Made by a program: the position numbers and the translations under genes. From Bacteroidales bacterium UBA1216 (GTDB lineage: Bacteria; Bacteroidota; Bacteroidia; Bacteroidales; Paludibacteraceae), in the NCBI GenBank assembly GCA_002309255.1, contig DBXI01000019.1, positions 1 through 44,679 of the forward strand: a stretch of DNA of 44,679 bases, written 5' to 3'. Below, one piece after another: positions 17,007 to 23,951 of this stretch. How positions within the stretch are numbered: the first letter of the stretch is position 1; every line of letters begins with the position of its first letter. The notes under the pieces were generated by a model. The model did not search any database and was not told where the DNA came from. It worked only from the letters and a program-made list of their open reading frames with translations.

Positions 17007-18110
17007 TTATTTATATTCGTTCAATATCCTCAGCGCATTCTCTCGGTAGATCTTCTTGAGCACCTCGTCAGGCAGGTTGAAGCCGGATAGTGCCCAGTGG
17101 TAGTTGTACTCGGGTACGTAGAAGTGCTCATCGTTGGTCTCCAGCACGCGGAAGATGCCGGCATACATCGATGGCTCAAAGCCGTTGTCGGTGCCAAAGA
17201 GCACGCGATTCTGGTACTTAATAAGGAACTCGCGCGTAGCTCTCGGTGTGTGGGCGCTCTCCGCTACGCGGGCGCTGATATCGACATACATGTTCGGGTA
17301 CTTGTCCAGCAGCGCGCCCAGTCGCGGCCAGTCGTGGGTCATGTTCAGGTAGTGGCAGGCAATGAAGATCGTGCCGGGGTTCTGGCGCACTGCATTCTCA
17401 AAGCTCGTCATCAGCTGCTCGTAGCCCAGGCAGTTGGTCGTATCTACATGCCAGCAGGCTGCGTTGGGCAGACCGTCGTTCTTGTCATCCATCGGCAGGT
17501 ACATCCAAATGGGTTCGGCTATATGGATGCTGATGGGCATACGGAGTTCGCCGGCCTTGGCGATGAGTGGCTGGATACGCGGGTCATCTATATGAATACC
17601 TGCTCCGTCAGCTGGACGCGCGTAGGTATCACCTTCGCCTTTATCGCCCAGCTCGCCTATACCCGTAGCGCCCAGCTCCTTGCAGCGCTCCAAGGCTGCA
17701 ATGCCTTGTGCCGGCCACTCTTCGCTGTCAATGCCCGTGTAGTCGAAGCAGCACCAGAAGCGGAAGCGATCCTTCCACGGTGCGTAGAGCTCGATCACCT
17801 CATCAAACGGACGACCGATCCACGAGCAGTGCATAATAGCTGTGTGCTCCACGCCTACGGCGTCCATCGTCTCCACCCATTTGGCGATCTGCTCAGCAGA
17901 TTCCACGTAGTCGTGGGAGTGCATGTCGATGATCGGGAACTTGCCGCGGGTGACCTCCGTCACTTGCAGGTTGTTCGCCACGCTGGGGAAGAAGTCACGC
18001 ACCAGCACCTTGTCGGCAGGGGATGCCGGCATCTCGTCAGTAGCTTTCGGTGTGTTGCAAGCTGCTAACATGAGTGCAGCGGAGAAGATGAAAAGAAACG
18101 ATTTCTTCAT
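17007..18110 (-). CDS. Amidohydrolase-2-type TIM-barrel metal hydrolase lipoprotein
   Basis: The product has 367 residues with Cys18 in a lipobox (LAAC). Metal-ligand motifs of the amidohydrolase 2 family are in order: DMHSH (D62, H64, H66), GIGELGD (E153), SIHIAEP (H196), ACHYLN (H253) and FGTDNG (D308). Relatives include uronate isomerase-like, lactonase and decarboxylase enzymes, so the exact reaction is open; a lactone or amide formed from a sugar product is one possibility. It is the first gene of the glycan locus and has its own promoter at about 18189-18196. A putative operator lies between promoter and start codon. Confidence 0.8.
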   Translation of the reverse strand: MKKSFLFIFSAALMLAACNTPKATDEMPASPADKVLVRDFFPSVANNLQVTEVTRGKFPIIDMHSHDYVESAEQIAKWVETMDAVGVEHTAIMHCSWIGRPFDEVIELYAPWKDRFRFWCCFDYTGIDSEEWPAQGIAALERCKELGATGIGELGDKGEGDTYARPADGAGIHIDDPRIQPLIAKAGELRMPISIHIAEPIWMYLPMDDKNDGLPNAACWHVDTTNCLGYEQLMTSFENAVRQNPGTIFIACHYLNMTHDWPRLGALLDKYPNMYVDISARVAESAHTPRATREFLIKYQNRVLFGTDNGFEPSMYAGIFRVLETNDEHFYVPEYNYHWALSGFNLPDEVLKKIYRENALRILNEYK

Positions 18111-18156
18111 GTTATTTAGGTGTTTTTGTTGGTACGTATGTGGTTCAATCCATTCT

Positions 18157-18172
18157 TATGCATGTGTGCATA
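18157..18172. promoter_or_regulatory. Candidate operator TATGCATGTGTGCATA
   Basis: Perfect inverted repeat TATGCA-N4-TGCATA. It lies between the -7 element at 18189-18196 and the amidohydrolase start codon at 18110, just inside the predicted transcript, which suits a repressor. The nearby DeoR gene is the obvious candidate to bind it; that is inference. Confidence 0.5.
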
Positions 18173-18188
18173 GTTTGGAATTCGGGCA

Positions 18189-18196
18189 CAAAGTTA
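18189..18196 (-). promoter_or_regulatory. Bacteroidota -7 element of the amidohydrolase/GH36/SusCD locus
   Basis: CAAAGTTA, read on the - strand as TAACTTTG, matches TAnnTTTG. It is embedded in the same context (TTTTTT, then TAACTTTG) as two other promoters at 23711 and 25780. No clear TTTG -33 box is seen at the expected distance. Confidence 0.6.
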
Positions 18197-18241
18197 CAAA
18201 AAAAAAATGAATTTTCCATATATTTTGATATGCTCTTAAGC

Positions 18242-18256
18242 ATGTTTTCGAAACAT
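18242..18256. promoter_or_regulatory. Inverted repeat ATGTTTTCGAAACAT
   Basis: ATGTTT and AAACAT flank TCG, and the site contains the palindromic octamer TTTCGAAA. It lies upstream of the - strand promoter at 18189. A second TTTCGAAA is at 18315-18322 and a third at 25885-25892. This is a candidate transcription-factor site. Confidence 0.45.
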
Positions 18257-18313
18257 TTTTGCGTAACGTATATATTTATAATATATTACGCCATGCAGTT
18301 GTGCTTTCGGAAC

Positions 18314-18336
18314 GTTTCGAAAAGATCGAACGAAAC
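18314..18336. promoter_or_regulatory. Inverted repeat GTTTCG-N11-CGAAAC
   Basis: GTTTCG at 18314-18319 and CGAAAC at 18331-18336 are exact complements. The left half overlaps a TTTCGAAA octamer. The site lies just upstream of the + strand promoter at 18344-18375. Confidence 0.45.
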
Positions 18337-18343
18337 TTTTTTA

Positions 18344-18375
18344 TTTGCAAATGTCAAATTTTTTTCGTATCTTTG
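18344..18375 (+). promoter_or_regulatory. Promoter of the GxxExxY gene
   Basis: TTTG at 18344-18347, a 20-nt spacer, and TATCTTTG at 18368-18375 fit the Bacteroidota sigma-factor consensus. Confidence 0.65.
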
Positions 18376-18396
18376 CATGCGAATTGAGATTTTGGA

Positions 18397-18419
18397 GTCA
18401 ACAATTACCAAAATTACCC
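18397..18419 (+). repeat. GTCAACAATTACC repeat, left of the GxxExxY gene
   Basis: The sequence begins GTCAACAATTACCAAAATTA. Its reverse complement, with two mismatches over 22 bp, is found at 19019-19040 on the far side of the GxxExxY gene. The pair encloses the gene as inverted repeats about 600 bp apart. Confidence 0.8.
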
Positions 18420-18463
18420 AAAACACATAGGGCAAAGTTAAATAATTATTGCCAAAATATAAA

Positions 18464-18919
18464 ATGAGGGTAGATAAAGAAAGAATAATAGAATTGGCTG
18501 ACATGGCATACGACATCATCGGTGCCGGGATGAATGTACACAACGAATTAGGCTATGGTATATCCGAAGGGGTATACGAGGAGGCTCTGGGCATAGAATT
18601 AAACGAACTCGGATATGAATTTGCCCATCAATGTGATTTGCCGGTATACTATAAGGGGCAACTGATGGAAAAGAGATTTCGTATGGACATGGTAGTTGAA
18701 GATGATATTATCATAGAGCTAAAGGCGGTAGATGCTATACTTTCAGATCACAGGGCACAATTATTCAATTATCTGCGCTTGACCAAGAAACCGGTAGGAC
18801 TGCTCATAAACTTTGGCAAGAGTTTTTACGCGGAGAAATACCTCTATAACCCCAAAACCAATGAAATATCCTTCTTGAGCACCAAAAGATCTATATTAGA
18901 TAAATTCGACTATTTGTAG
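18464..18919 (+). CDS. GxxExxY-family protein (PD-(D/E)xK nuclease-like)
   Basis: The product has 151 residues from the ATG at 18464; the open frame extends to a TTG at 18449, but the ATG at the start of MRVDKERIIELADMAYDII fits the family N-terminus. The name motif is visible as GISEGVY, preceded by GAGMNVHNELGYG. Downstream, RMDMVVEDDIIIELKAV fits a D-(x)n-E-x-K nuclease core (PF13366-like), and LFNYLRLTKKPVGLLINFG closes the domain. Function is not established for the family, whose members occur sporadically in many genomes. Here the gene is enclosed by inverted repeats that also occur elsewhere in the window without a gene. It has its own promoter and is followed after 140 bp by the DeoR gene. 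Confidence 0.88.
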   Translation: MRVDKERIIELADMAYDIIGAGMNVHNELGYGISEGVYEEALGIELNELGYEFAHQCDLPVYYKGQLMEKRFRMDMVVEDDIIIELKAVDAILSDHRAQLFNYLRLTKKPVGLLINFGKSFYAEKYLYNPKTNEISFLSTKRSILDKFDYL

Positions 18920-18973
18920 CCACCAAGAACGTTATGAATCATTTATGAATATTTTGATCACTAATATTATTTT

Positions 18974-18995
18974 GATAATTTGGATAATTGTTGAC
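18974..18995 (-). repeat. GTCAACAATTACC repeat family copy, 3' of the GxxExxY gene
   Basis: The + strand reads GATAATTTGGATAATTG and then TTGAC. It is in inverted orientation to the copy at 18397 and in tandem with the copy at 19019. Confidence 0.75.
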
Positions 18996-19018
18996 TTATT
19001 TTAACCATCTACAATTTT

Positions 19019-19040
19019 GATAATTTGGGTAATTGTTGAC
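19019..19040 (-). repeat. GTCAACAATTACC repeat family copy, just before the DeoR gene
   Basis: The + strand reads GATAATTTGGGTAATTG and then TTGAC. It ends 19 bp before the DeoR start codon, so it forms part of that gene's leader. Confidence 0.75.
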
Positions 19041-19059
19041 GTAAAAGAATATCCGTACC

Positions 19060-19836
19060 ATGAACTCATCATCAGCCAAGGAACGCAGGGCGCTGATCTT
19101 GCGCATGCTCGAACAGAAAGAGGAAATCCTGGTAACCGAAATCAGTCGTGAAACAGGGATCTCGGAAGTGACAATCCGTAAAGATCTGACGATCCTTCAG
19201 AACCGCCGCTTGCTTATCCGCACGCGTGGGGGCGCTATGCGGCGTCCCGTGGAGAACAACATTGAAGAGATAGCCATCGCGCGCAAACGGATGTTCAATA
19301 CCAAGGAGAAAGCGCGCATCGGCGAGGAGGCGGTCAAACTCATCAAGGATGGTGACCATATTATGCTCGACTCCGGCACCACCACGCTTGAGGTGGCGCG
19401 GAATCTTGACTGTTTCCACAACCTGCACATCATCACCAATGCTATGAACATCGCCACCGAGTTGATGGTCTACAAGCGCTTCGAGGTTGTCCTGCTGGGC
19501 GGGCATGTGCGCTTCAACAGCCAGTCGATGGTGGGACCCATCGCCTTGTCCGAACTCCGGCATTTCCATGGCTACAAGCTCTTCCTCGGCGTTGACTCGT
19601 TCTCGATGGAGAACGGCCTGTCCACCCCTGATATGGAGGAGGCGCTACTCAACCAGATGATGATCCAGCAGGCGGGGAAGGTGATCGCCGTGTTCGACTC
19701 GTCGAAGTTCAACAAACGCAGCTTCGTCCATGTAGCAGAAGTGAACCAACTCGATTATATCATCACCGATAGAGCTATCCCGGTAGGCATGCCGTCTAAG
19801 CTCAGAGCCGCCGGAGTTGAAGTCAGACTTGTATAA
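19060..19836 (+). CDS. DeoR/GlpR-family transcriptional regulator
   Basis: The product has 258 residues. The N-terminal winged helix-turn-helix (about 6-57) reads RRALILRMLEQKEEILV, then TEISRETGISEVTIRKDL, the classic DeoR recognition helix region. The sensor domain (about 75-235) has the phosphosugar-binding signature DGDHIMLDSGTTTLEVARNL, ITNAMNIATEL, LLGG and FLGVDSF. These regulators usually repress sugar operons and are released by a phosphorylated sugar. No SusR, hybrid two-component or ECF sigma/anti-sigma gene is nearby, so this is the best candidate regulator of the adjacent glycan genes and perhaps of the kinase and GatZ/KbaZ-like genes at the right end. It may be co-transcribed with the GxxExxY gene. 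It converges with the 19959 gene. Confidence 0.93.
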   Translation: MNSSSAKERRALILRMLEQKEEILVTEISRETGISEVTIRKDLTILQNRRLLIRTRGGAMRRPVENNIEEIAIARKRMFNTKEKARIGEEAVKLIKDGDHIMLDSGTTTLEVARNLDCFHNLHIITNAMNIATELMVYKRFEVVLLGGHVRFNSQSMVGPIALSELRHFHGYKLFLGVDSFSMENGLSTPDMEEALLNQMMIQQAGKVIAVFDSSKFNKRSFVHVAEVNQLDYIITDRAIPVGMPSKLRAAGVEVRLV

Positions 19837-19880
19837 GAGACCAGATAGGTCAAAAATTTCCCCAAATATCCAAAATACAG

Positions 19881-19906
19881 CAATCGCCGCGGATGAGCGG
19901 CGATTG
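19881..19906. terminator. Strong hairpin between convergent genes, CAATCGCCGC stem
   Basis: CAATCGCCGC at 19881-19890 pairs perfectly with GCGGCGATTG at 19897-19906 (10 bp, 6-nt loop). It lies between the DeoR stop and the stop of the 19959 gene. A near-identical hairpin follows the 23952 gene. There is no clear T-run, so classic intrinsic termination is not certain. Confidence 0.65.
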
Positions 19907-19958
19907 TTGTGTAGGATGGGCGACAGGTAGGCGTGAGGCCTACCCGTCGCGTTACGGT

Positions 19959-22900
19959 TTAGAACTTCTGACCAAGAGCGTTGTAACGGTTGCCGTCACG
20001 GATGATGATCAGCTGTCCGTTCTCAATCAGCTTCATAGCCTTAACAGCAGCGTCAGCGTTTTCGATGCCGGTCGTTTGGTCCTTCTGAACGAAGATGCAT
20101 CCACCGTGCCAGCCTTCACCACCGTCATAGTTCGGACGGAAGTAGATGGTAACGACACCTGCATGAGCAGCGTCAACTACATAGTTGCCTGGATCATCTC
20201 CGGGGAACCAAACAACTTTGTCGCCTTGAACACTTACAACCTTGAACTCAGCACCGGCTACAAGTTCTGCATGAGCGATGAACTCGCCTTCTGCCTGCTC
20301 GTTAGCTTCGAACTCATATTGGTCATCGGCAATTGCCCAATCGTTGATCGTGCCTGCCACATAGTAGTTCAGAGCCGGAGCATCAATTTCCTCAACTGAG
20401 AGGTCATAGATCTCAATCACGTCACCGGCCTTCGCATAACCGAAGTCATATACGATAATACCGCTGCCTGCCAATCCGGGAACAACCTTGACGAACTCAA
20501 GTACAACATCCTTTTCCAAAGCTACGTTCGGATCATAGAACATCTCAGCATTGTCTTGATACTTGATTGTAACGTTCTCAATATCGTTGTTAGCTTTCAA
20601 CTTAACCGAGAAGCGATACCACTTGCCAGCCGAAGGAATGATGGTCTGGAAAAATACTTGAGCCTGCCATTGTTGTACCTTATCTATTGCAATGGTAACG
20701 GTAACCTTCTTGTTCTCACTATCCCAAACAGCGCTGGATTCTGTATCTTTATCCCAACTTGGTTCAGCGAAAATTGTATTGACGATCGGGTCGAACGGAA
20801 CTTCGTTGGGGTGAACAAAGATGCATCCGGCGTGCCAATCCTCGTTGCCGCTGTAGTCGGGACGGAAGTAAACGGTCTTAGCGTCACCTGCATGAGCAAG
20901 GTCAACATGGTAGTTGCCTGCTTCACCCGGGAACCATGCGCCAAATTGGTTGTCAATTATAGTTACAACCTTGAATTCGTCGCCGTTAGCAAGAGCCAAC
21001 TCAAGTTCGTACTCACCCTCTGTCTCGCCTTGCGCGAACTTGTCTGCTGCAGCCAGGTCGTAGATCGTCCAGCCCTTGAGGCCAATCAGATAGTAACCGT
21101 CCTCCAGATCAACTACGGGAGCATCCACCTCTTCGATCACTACATCGTAGATCTCGATAACGTCGCCGGTCTTGGCCTGACCGAAGTCAAGTACGAGCAC
21201 ACCGTCACCACCTGCTTTGGTCACATGAACTAACGGCTTGTCATAAACGAACTCTGTAGCCTCTTCCAAACTGATAGAAGCATTCTCCATCAGTATGCCG
21301 GTGTTATTTTCCCACTTGATGGTAACGCCCGACAAAGCGTGGTTAGCCTTGATCTTCAGACCTACGTGGTAGAACTTGCCATTCTCCGTAAGCAGACCTT
21401 GGTACATGGCTTGAGCTTTCCATTGAGCGTTCTTGTCTTGAGCAATTGTGATAGTAGCCTTCTTGTTCTCTTGGTCATAAACGAGCTTGGAGTCTGTCTC
21501 GCCGTCCCAGTCATTCGGACCGGTGAACCAAGATTCCCAAGGATTGATATAGAAGTTTCCTTCCACAGTGAATACATCGTTGCCGTAAGTAACGGTTACG
21601 TTACCGGCCTTAGCCAGCGTGAAGCAGATGTTGCCGTCATCATCTTTGCTCAGACCTTCAGCTTTCTCTGTCAGCGCGATGTAGCCAAGCCATATACCTC
21701 CATCAACCACTTTCAGCTTGTGATCTCCGGCTTCCAGCTCCAGAACATAACTGTCTTCATATACAGGTATCATGTTCTCCTCCCAATCAGTCATCGAACC
21801 TGCGATATAGTACTTAGCGACAGGAGCAACATAGAAGTTGCCCTCAAGCTTGAAGGTTACAACGTCCTCTACTACCTTGTAGGTAACGGTTACGTCGCCA
21901 TCCTCGGCGAGCTTGAAGCAGATGTTATCGTTGTTATCGTCTTCGCCGCGTGTCAGACCGTCGGCAACTACGGTCAGAGCGTCAAAGCCCTTGACGTTGT
22001 TGTCGCCTTCCCATGTGCCGTTAAGAGTGAGTTTGAGCATGTAGTCAACGTCAGCTTTCAGACTCAGCGTGTAGGAATCTTCTTCGGATTTAATAGCAGC
22101 AGGATTCCATTTAAGTTCTTCGCCTACCAATGCGGCGTTACCGGTGATGTAGAACTTAGCAGGAGTTTCGGGTTCTACATATTCATATTTCGACCATTCG
22201 CCGTTGCATTCACTGCCTATTCCGCCGGAAGTAACGGTAAAGAGGTTGTTATCACCTGTCGGGAGGTCAAGATTAACCGTCTGGCTCCACTTATTATCCC
22301 AGTCCATTGGTTCTGTTTCGCCGTTCAGACGAACGAAGATCAGCTTATCATTGTCCTCCGGGATTGATGCGGTGTAGAGATTTTCTTCGCCTTCAACCTC
22401 GTCCATAGCAACCCACAAGTCCCCTACGCCTTCTTTCCAAGTGTAAATGGCATATCTTGCAGGCCACCCAGCCCAATCGGAGCTGAGCCTGAGATAAAGT
22501 TTCAGTCCATCAGCAGGTTCTTCTGCTGCGGGCCACCAACGCGGGTCACCGAGGGTCTTGTCGTCGGAACCTTTGTCAATAGCGGGAGAGTCGCCGGCAA
22601 GAGTGAAGTCTATTTTACTTACATCTTCGTTGTCCGGATCTTTGAATTTGGGATCACCGGTAATACAACCTGTGATAGTAGGTCCTGTGGTAAAATCACC
22701 TGTATTATTAGTGAGGCAATTGGTGATTGTTCCGGAAGCACAAGTAGTTGGGACAGTAGATTTTGCTGAAGGATTAGCAAAGATACTATTTGAAATAGCC
22801 ACATCCGTTACAGATGCTCCAGTGCTTATAAATGAGGATCCATAATTATAGAACGTGCAATGATCAACGCTTAATGTAGTGGTATTACCATCGGCTACAT

Positions 22901-23516
22901 AGATAGCGTTATAACTTCCTGTGGTATGAGCAAACGTCGAATTCTCGATTATTATCTCATCGCAAGAAGAGCCACCGCTCGCCTCATGAGTAGCAGCAAT
23001 AGAGTGCTTTACGTTATTATGGAAATAGCAATTCCGAACTACAAGCGATTTCCATTTGCGTGCCTCGCTATGCGTGTAGAGAACATAACTTTTGTAACCA
23101 TGGAATTCGCAATCCTCCAATGTTACTTCTTCATTTCCACCAGCAGCCTTATAAGAACGAATGCAGTGGTCAGAGGCACCTGTTACGTCAGCGGATTCGC
23201 CATTTTTGTAAATTGCTCCATCAAATTCTATTCCTTGGAAAGTAACCTTTGCATCACCTTCCACACGGAAATAATAAAGATTAGCAATCACAGGATGGGC
23301 TCCGGCTGCAGCTTTGATTGTAAGATCTTTTTTAATATCAAAGTTTCCTTCTTCGTAGAAGATACCATCAGTTAATTCAAGAACATCTCCTGCAGAAGCA
23401 CTTGTTACAGCTGTTCTAAGATTGTTCTTAAAATTAGTCGGATTAACCGTCGTTGTCGCTGCGTTTACTGCGAATGCGAATAGCACGGCTGCAAATAAAG
23501 AGAGAATCTTTTTCAT
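19959..23516 (-). CDS. Large secreted beta-helix and multi-module glycan-binding protein with C-terminal tag
   Basis: The product has 1,185 residues. A signal peptide (MKKILSLFAAVLFAFAVNA) precedes a right-handed beta-helix (about 20-330) of polysaccharide-lyase-like type, with ISNSIFANPS and the closing DSPAIDKGSDDKTLGDPRWWP region. Then come a module ending in WSKYEYVEPE (about 336-446), two related modules that end in EGNFYV/EGNFYI (about 452-562 and 566-655), and a duplicated pair: a CBM4/9-like sandwich (about 660-800 and 915-1048) followed by a short module with YYLIGLKGW or YYVAGTINDW (about 805-905 and 1049-1146). The protein ends with the tag IENGQLIIIRDGNRYNALGQ (1164-1183). I see no certain catalytic residues in the helix, so it may be a binding or structural protein rather than a lyase. 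It has its own promoter and 3' hairpin. Confidence 0.78.
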   Translation of the reverse strand: MKKILSLFAAVLFAFAVNAATTTVNPTNFKNNLRTAVTSASAGDVLELTDGIFYEEGNFDIKKDLTIKAAAGAHPVIANLYYFRVEGDAKVTFQGIEFDGAIYKNGESADVTGASDHCIRSYKAAGGNEEVTLEDCEFHGYKSYVLYTHSEARKWKSLVVRNCYFHNNVKHSIAATHEASGGSSCDEIIIENSTFAHTTGSYNAIYVADGNTTTLSVDHCTFYNYGSSFISTGASVTDVAISNSIFANPSAKSTVPTTCASGTITNCLTNNTGDFTTGPTITGCITGDPKFKDPDNEDVSKIDFTLAGDSPAIDKGSDDKTLGDPRWWPAAEEPADGLKLYLRLSSDWAGWPARYAIYTWKEGVGDLWVAMDEVEGEENLYTASIPEDNDKLIFVRLNGETEPMDWDNKWSQTVNLDLPTGDNNLFTVTSGGIGSECNGEWSKYEYVEPETPAKFYITGNAALVGEELKWNPAAIKSEEDSYTLSLKADVDYMLKLTLNGTWEGDNNVKGFDALTVVADGLTRGEDDNNDNICFKLAEDGDVTVTYKVVEDVVTFKLEGNFYVAPVAKYYIAGSMTDWEENMIPVYEDSYVLELEAGDHKLKVVDGGIWLGYIALTEKAEGLSKDDDGNICFTLAKAGNVTVTYGNDVFTVEGNFYINPWESWFTGPNDWDGETDSKLVYDQENKKATITIAQDKNAQWKAQAMYQGLLTENGKFYHVGLKIKANHALSGVTIKWENNTGILMENASISLEEATEFVYDKPLVHVTKAGGDGVLVLDFGQAKTGDVIEIYDVVIEEVDAPVVDLEDGYYLIGLKGWTIYDLAAADKFAQGETEGEYELELALANGDEFKVVTIIDNQFGAWFPGEAGNYHVDLAHAGDAKTVYFRPDYSGNEDWHAGCIFVHPNEVPFDPIVNTIFAEPSWDKDTESSAVWDSENKKVTVTIAIDKVQQWQAQVFFQTIIPSAGKWYRFSVKLKANNDIENVTIKYQDNAEMFYDPNVALEKDVVLEFVKVVPGLAGSGIIVYDFGYAKAGDVIEIYDLSVEEIDAPALNYYVAGTINDWAIADDQYEFEANEQAEGEFIAHAELVAGAEFKVVSVQGDKVVWFPGDDPGNYVVDAAHAGVVTIYFRPNYDGGEGWHGGCIFVQKDQTTGIENADAAVKAMKLIENGQLIIIRDGNRYNALGQKF

Positions 23517-23631
23517 AAATTAAATTTTTGGTTAATGTATAAAGTTAACAATGTTGTGTTTTTCTGCGTAGTGTGGTTGGCATGAGGTCGGGGTTTGCAC
23601 TGGTTAAAAGGTTGTGTATTGTCTAGGATGA

Positions 23632-23664
23632 CCTCGTTAAAACCCTGTTAAAACCTCGTTGAAG
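23632..23664 (-). repeat. Three 11-bp direct repeats in the 5' leader
   Basis: cctcgttaaaa, ccctgttaaaa and cctcgttgaag lie head to tail. They fall about 40-75 nt downstream of the predicted transcription start. The spacing of about one helical turn would suit cooperative protein binding; they could equally act in RNA. Confidence 0.6.
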
Positions 23665-23710
23665 TCGGACATATCTTTTCGCGTTGCTTCCAATGCCATA
23701 AAACCAACTA

Positions 23711-23742
23711 CAAAGTTACGAAAAAAAAATGATATATGCAAA
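23711..23742 (-). promoter_or_regulatory. Promoter of the 19959 gene
   Basis: On the - strand TTTG (23742-23739) is followed by a 20-nt spacer and TAACTTTG (23718-23711), a full match to the Bacteroidota consensus. The spacer ends in a T-run identical to that of the 25780 promoter. Confidence 0.75.
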
Positions 23743-23822
23743 TTTTTAGAATATAAATTGTCAGAATTTTTCCATTTTTTCGGAAGAAGGGGATTTTTCG
23801 GGTCAGGCGGAAGGTGCATTTC

Positions 23823-23844
23823 GTCAACAATTACCCCAATTGCC
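23823..23844 (+). repeat. GTCAACAATTACC repeat, solitary copy
   Basis: The sequence begins GTCAACAATTACCCCAATTG. No inverted partner is seen within 200 bp. It lies upstream of the 19959 promoter and 3' of the 23952 gene. Confidence 0.7.
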
Positions 23845-23868
23845 AACAATTTTCGATGGAACATAAAG

Positions 23869-23894
23869 CAATCGCCGCTGGTGAGCGGCGATTG
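23869..23894. terminator. Hairpin 3' of the 23952 gene, CAATCGCCGCT stem
   Basis: CAATCGCCGCT at 23869-23879 pairs with AGCGGCGATTG at 23884-23894 (11 bp, 4-nt loop). It is almost the same hairpin as at 19881-19906, and both lie about 55 nt after the stop codon of a tagged gene. Confidence 0.65.
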
Positions 23895-23951
23895 TTGTGC
23901 AATAGGAATGATGGCCAAGGCACGAGGCCCTGAACCATCGTCTTACGGGAT

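Larger units (their letters stand above)
18111..18463. other. 353-bp divergent regulatory gap
   Basis: The gap separates the glycan locus (-) from the GxxExxY and DeoR genes (+). It holds a -7 element on each strand, a TATGCA-N4-TGCATA palindrome, two TTTCGAAA octamers inside larger inverted repeats, and one copy of the GTCAACAATTACC repeat. I see no ORF or RNA gene in it. Confidence 0.7.
23517..23951. other. 435-bp gap: leader and promoter of the 19959 gene, repeat, hairpin
   Basis: Reading leftward, the gap holds the 3' hairpin of the 23952 gene (23869-23894), one GTCAACAATTACC repeat (23823-23844), the promoter (23711-23742) and an approximately 190-nt 5' leader with three 11-bp repeats (23632-23664). 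The small open frames in it are AT-rich or antisense and unconvincing. Confidence 0.65.

Noticed and set aside
17097..18068. 323-codon + strand frame
   Set aside because: Antisense to the amidohydrolase gene, whose metal motifs are clear on the - strand.
18449..18463. TTG start of the GxxExxY gene
   Set aside because: The ATG at 18464 is 15 bp downstream and gives the usual family N-terminus.
19959..23516. Call of a polysaccharide lyase for the 1,185-residue protein
   Set aside because: A beta-helix is visible, but I cannot identify the Lys/Arg catalytic pair of known lyase families, so no lyase activity is claimed.
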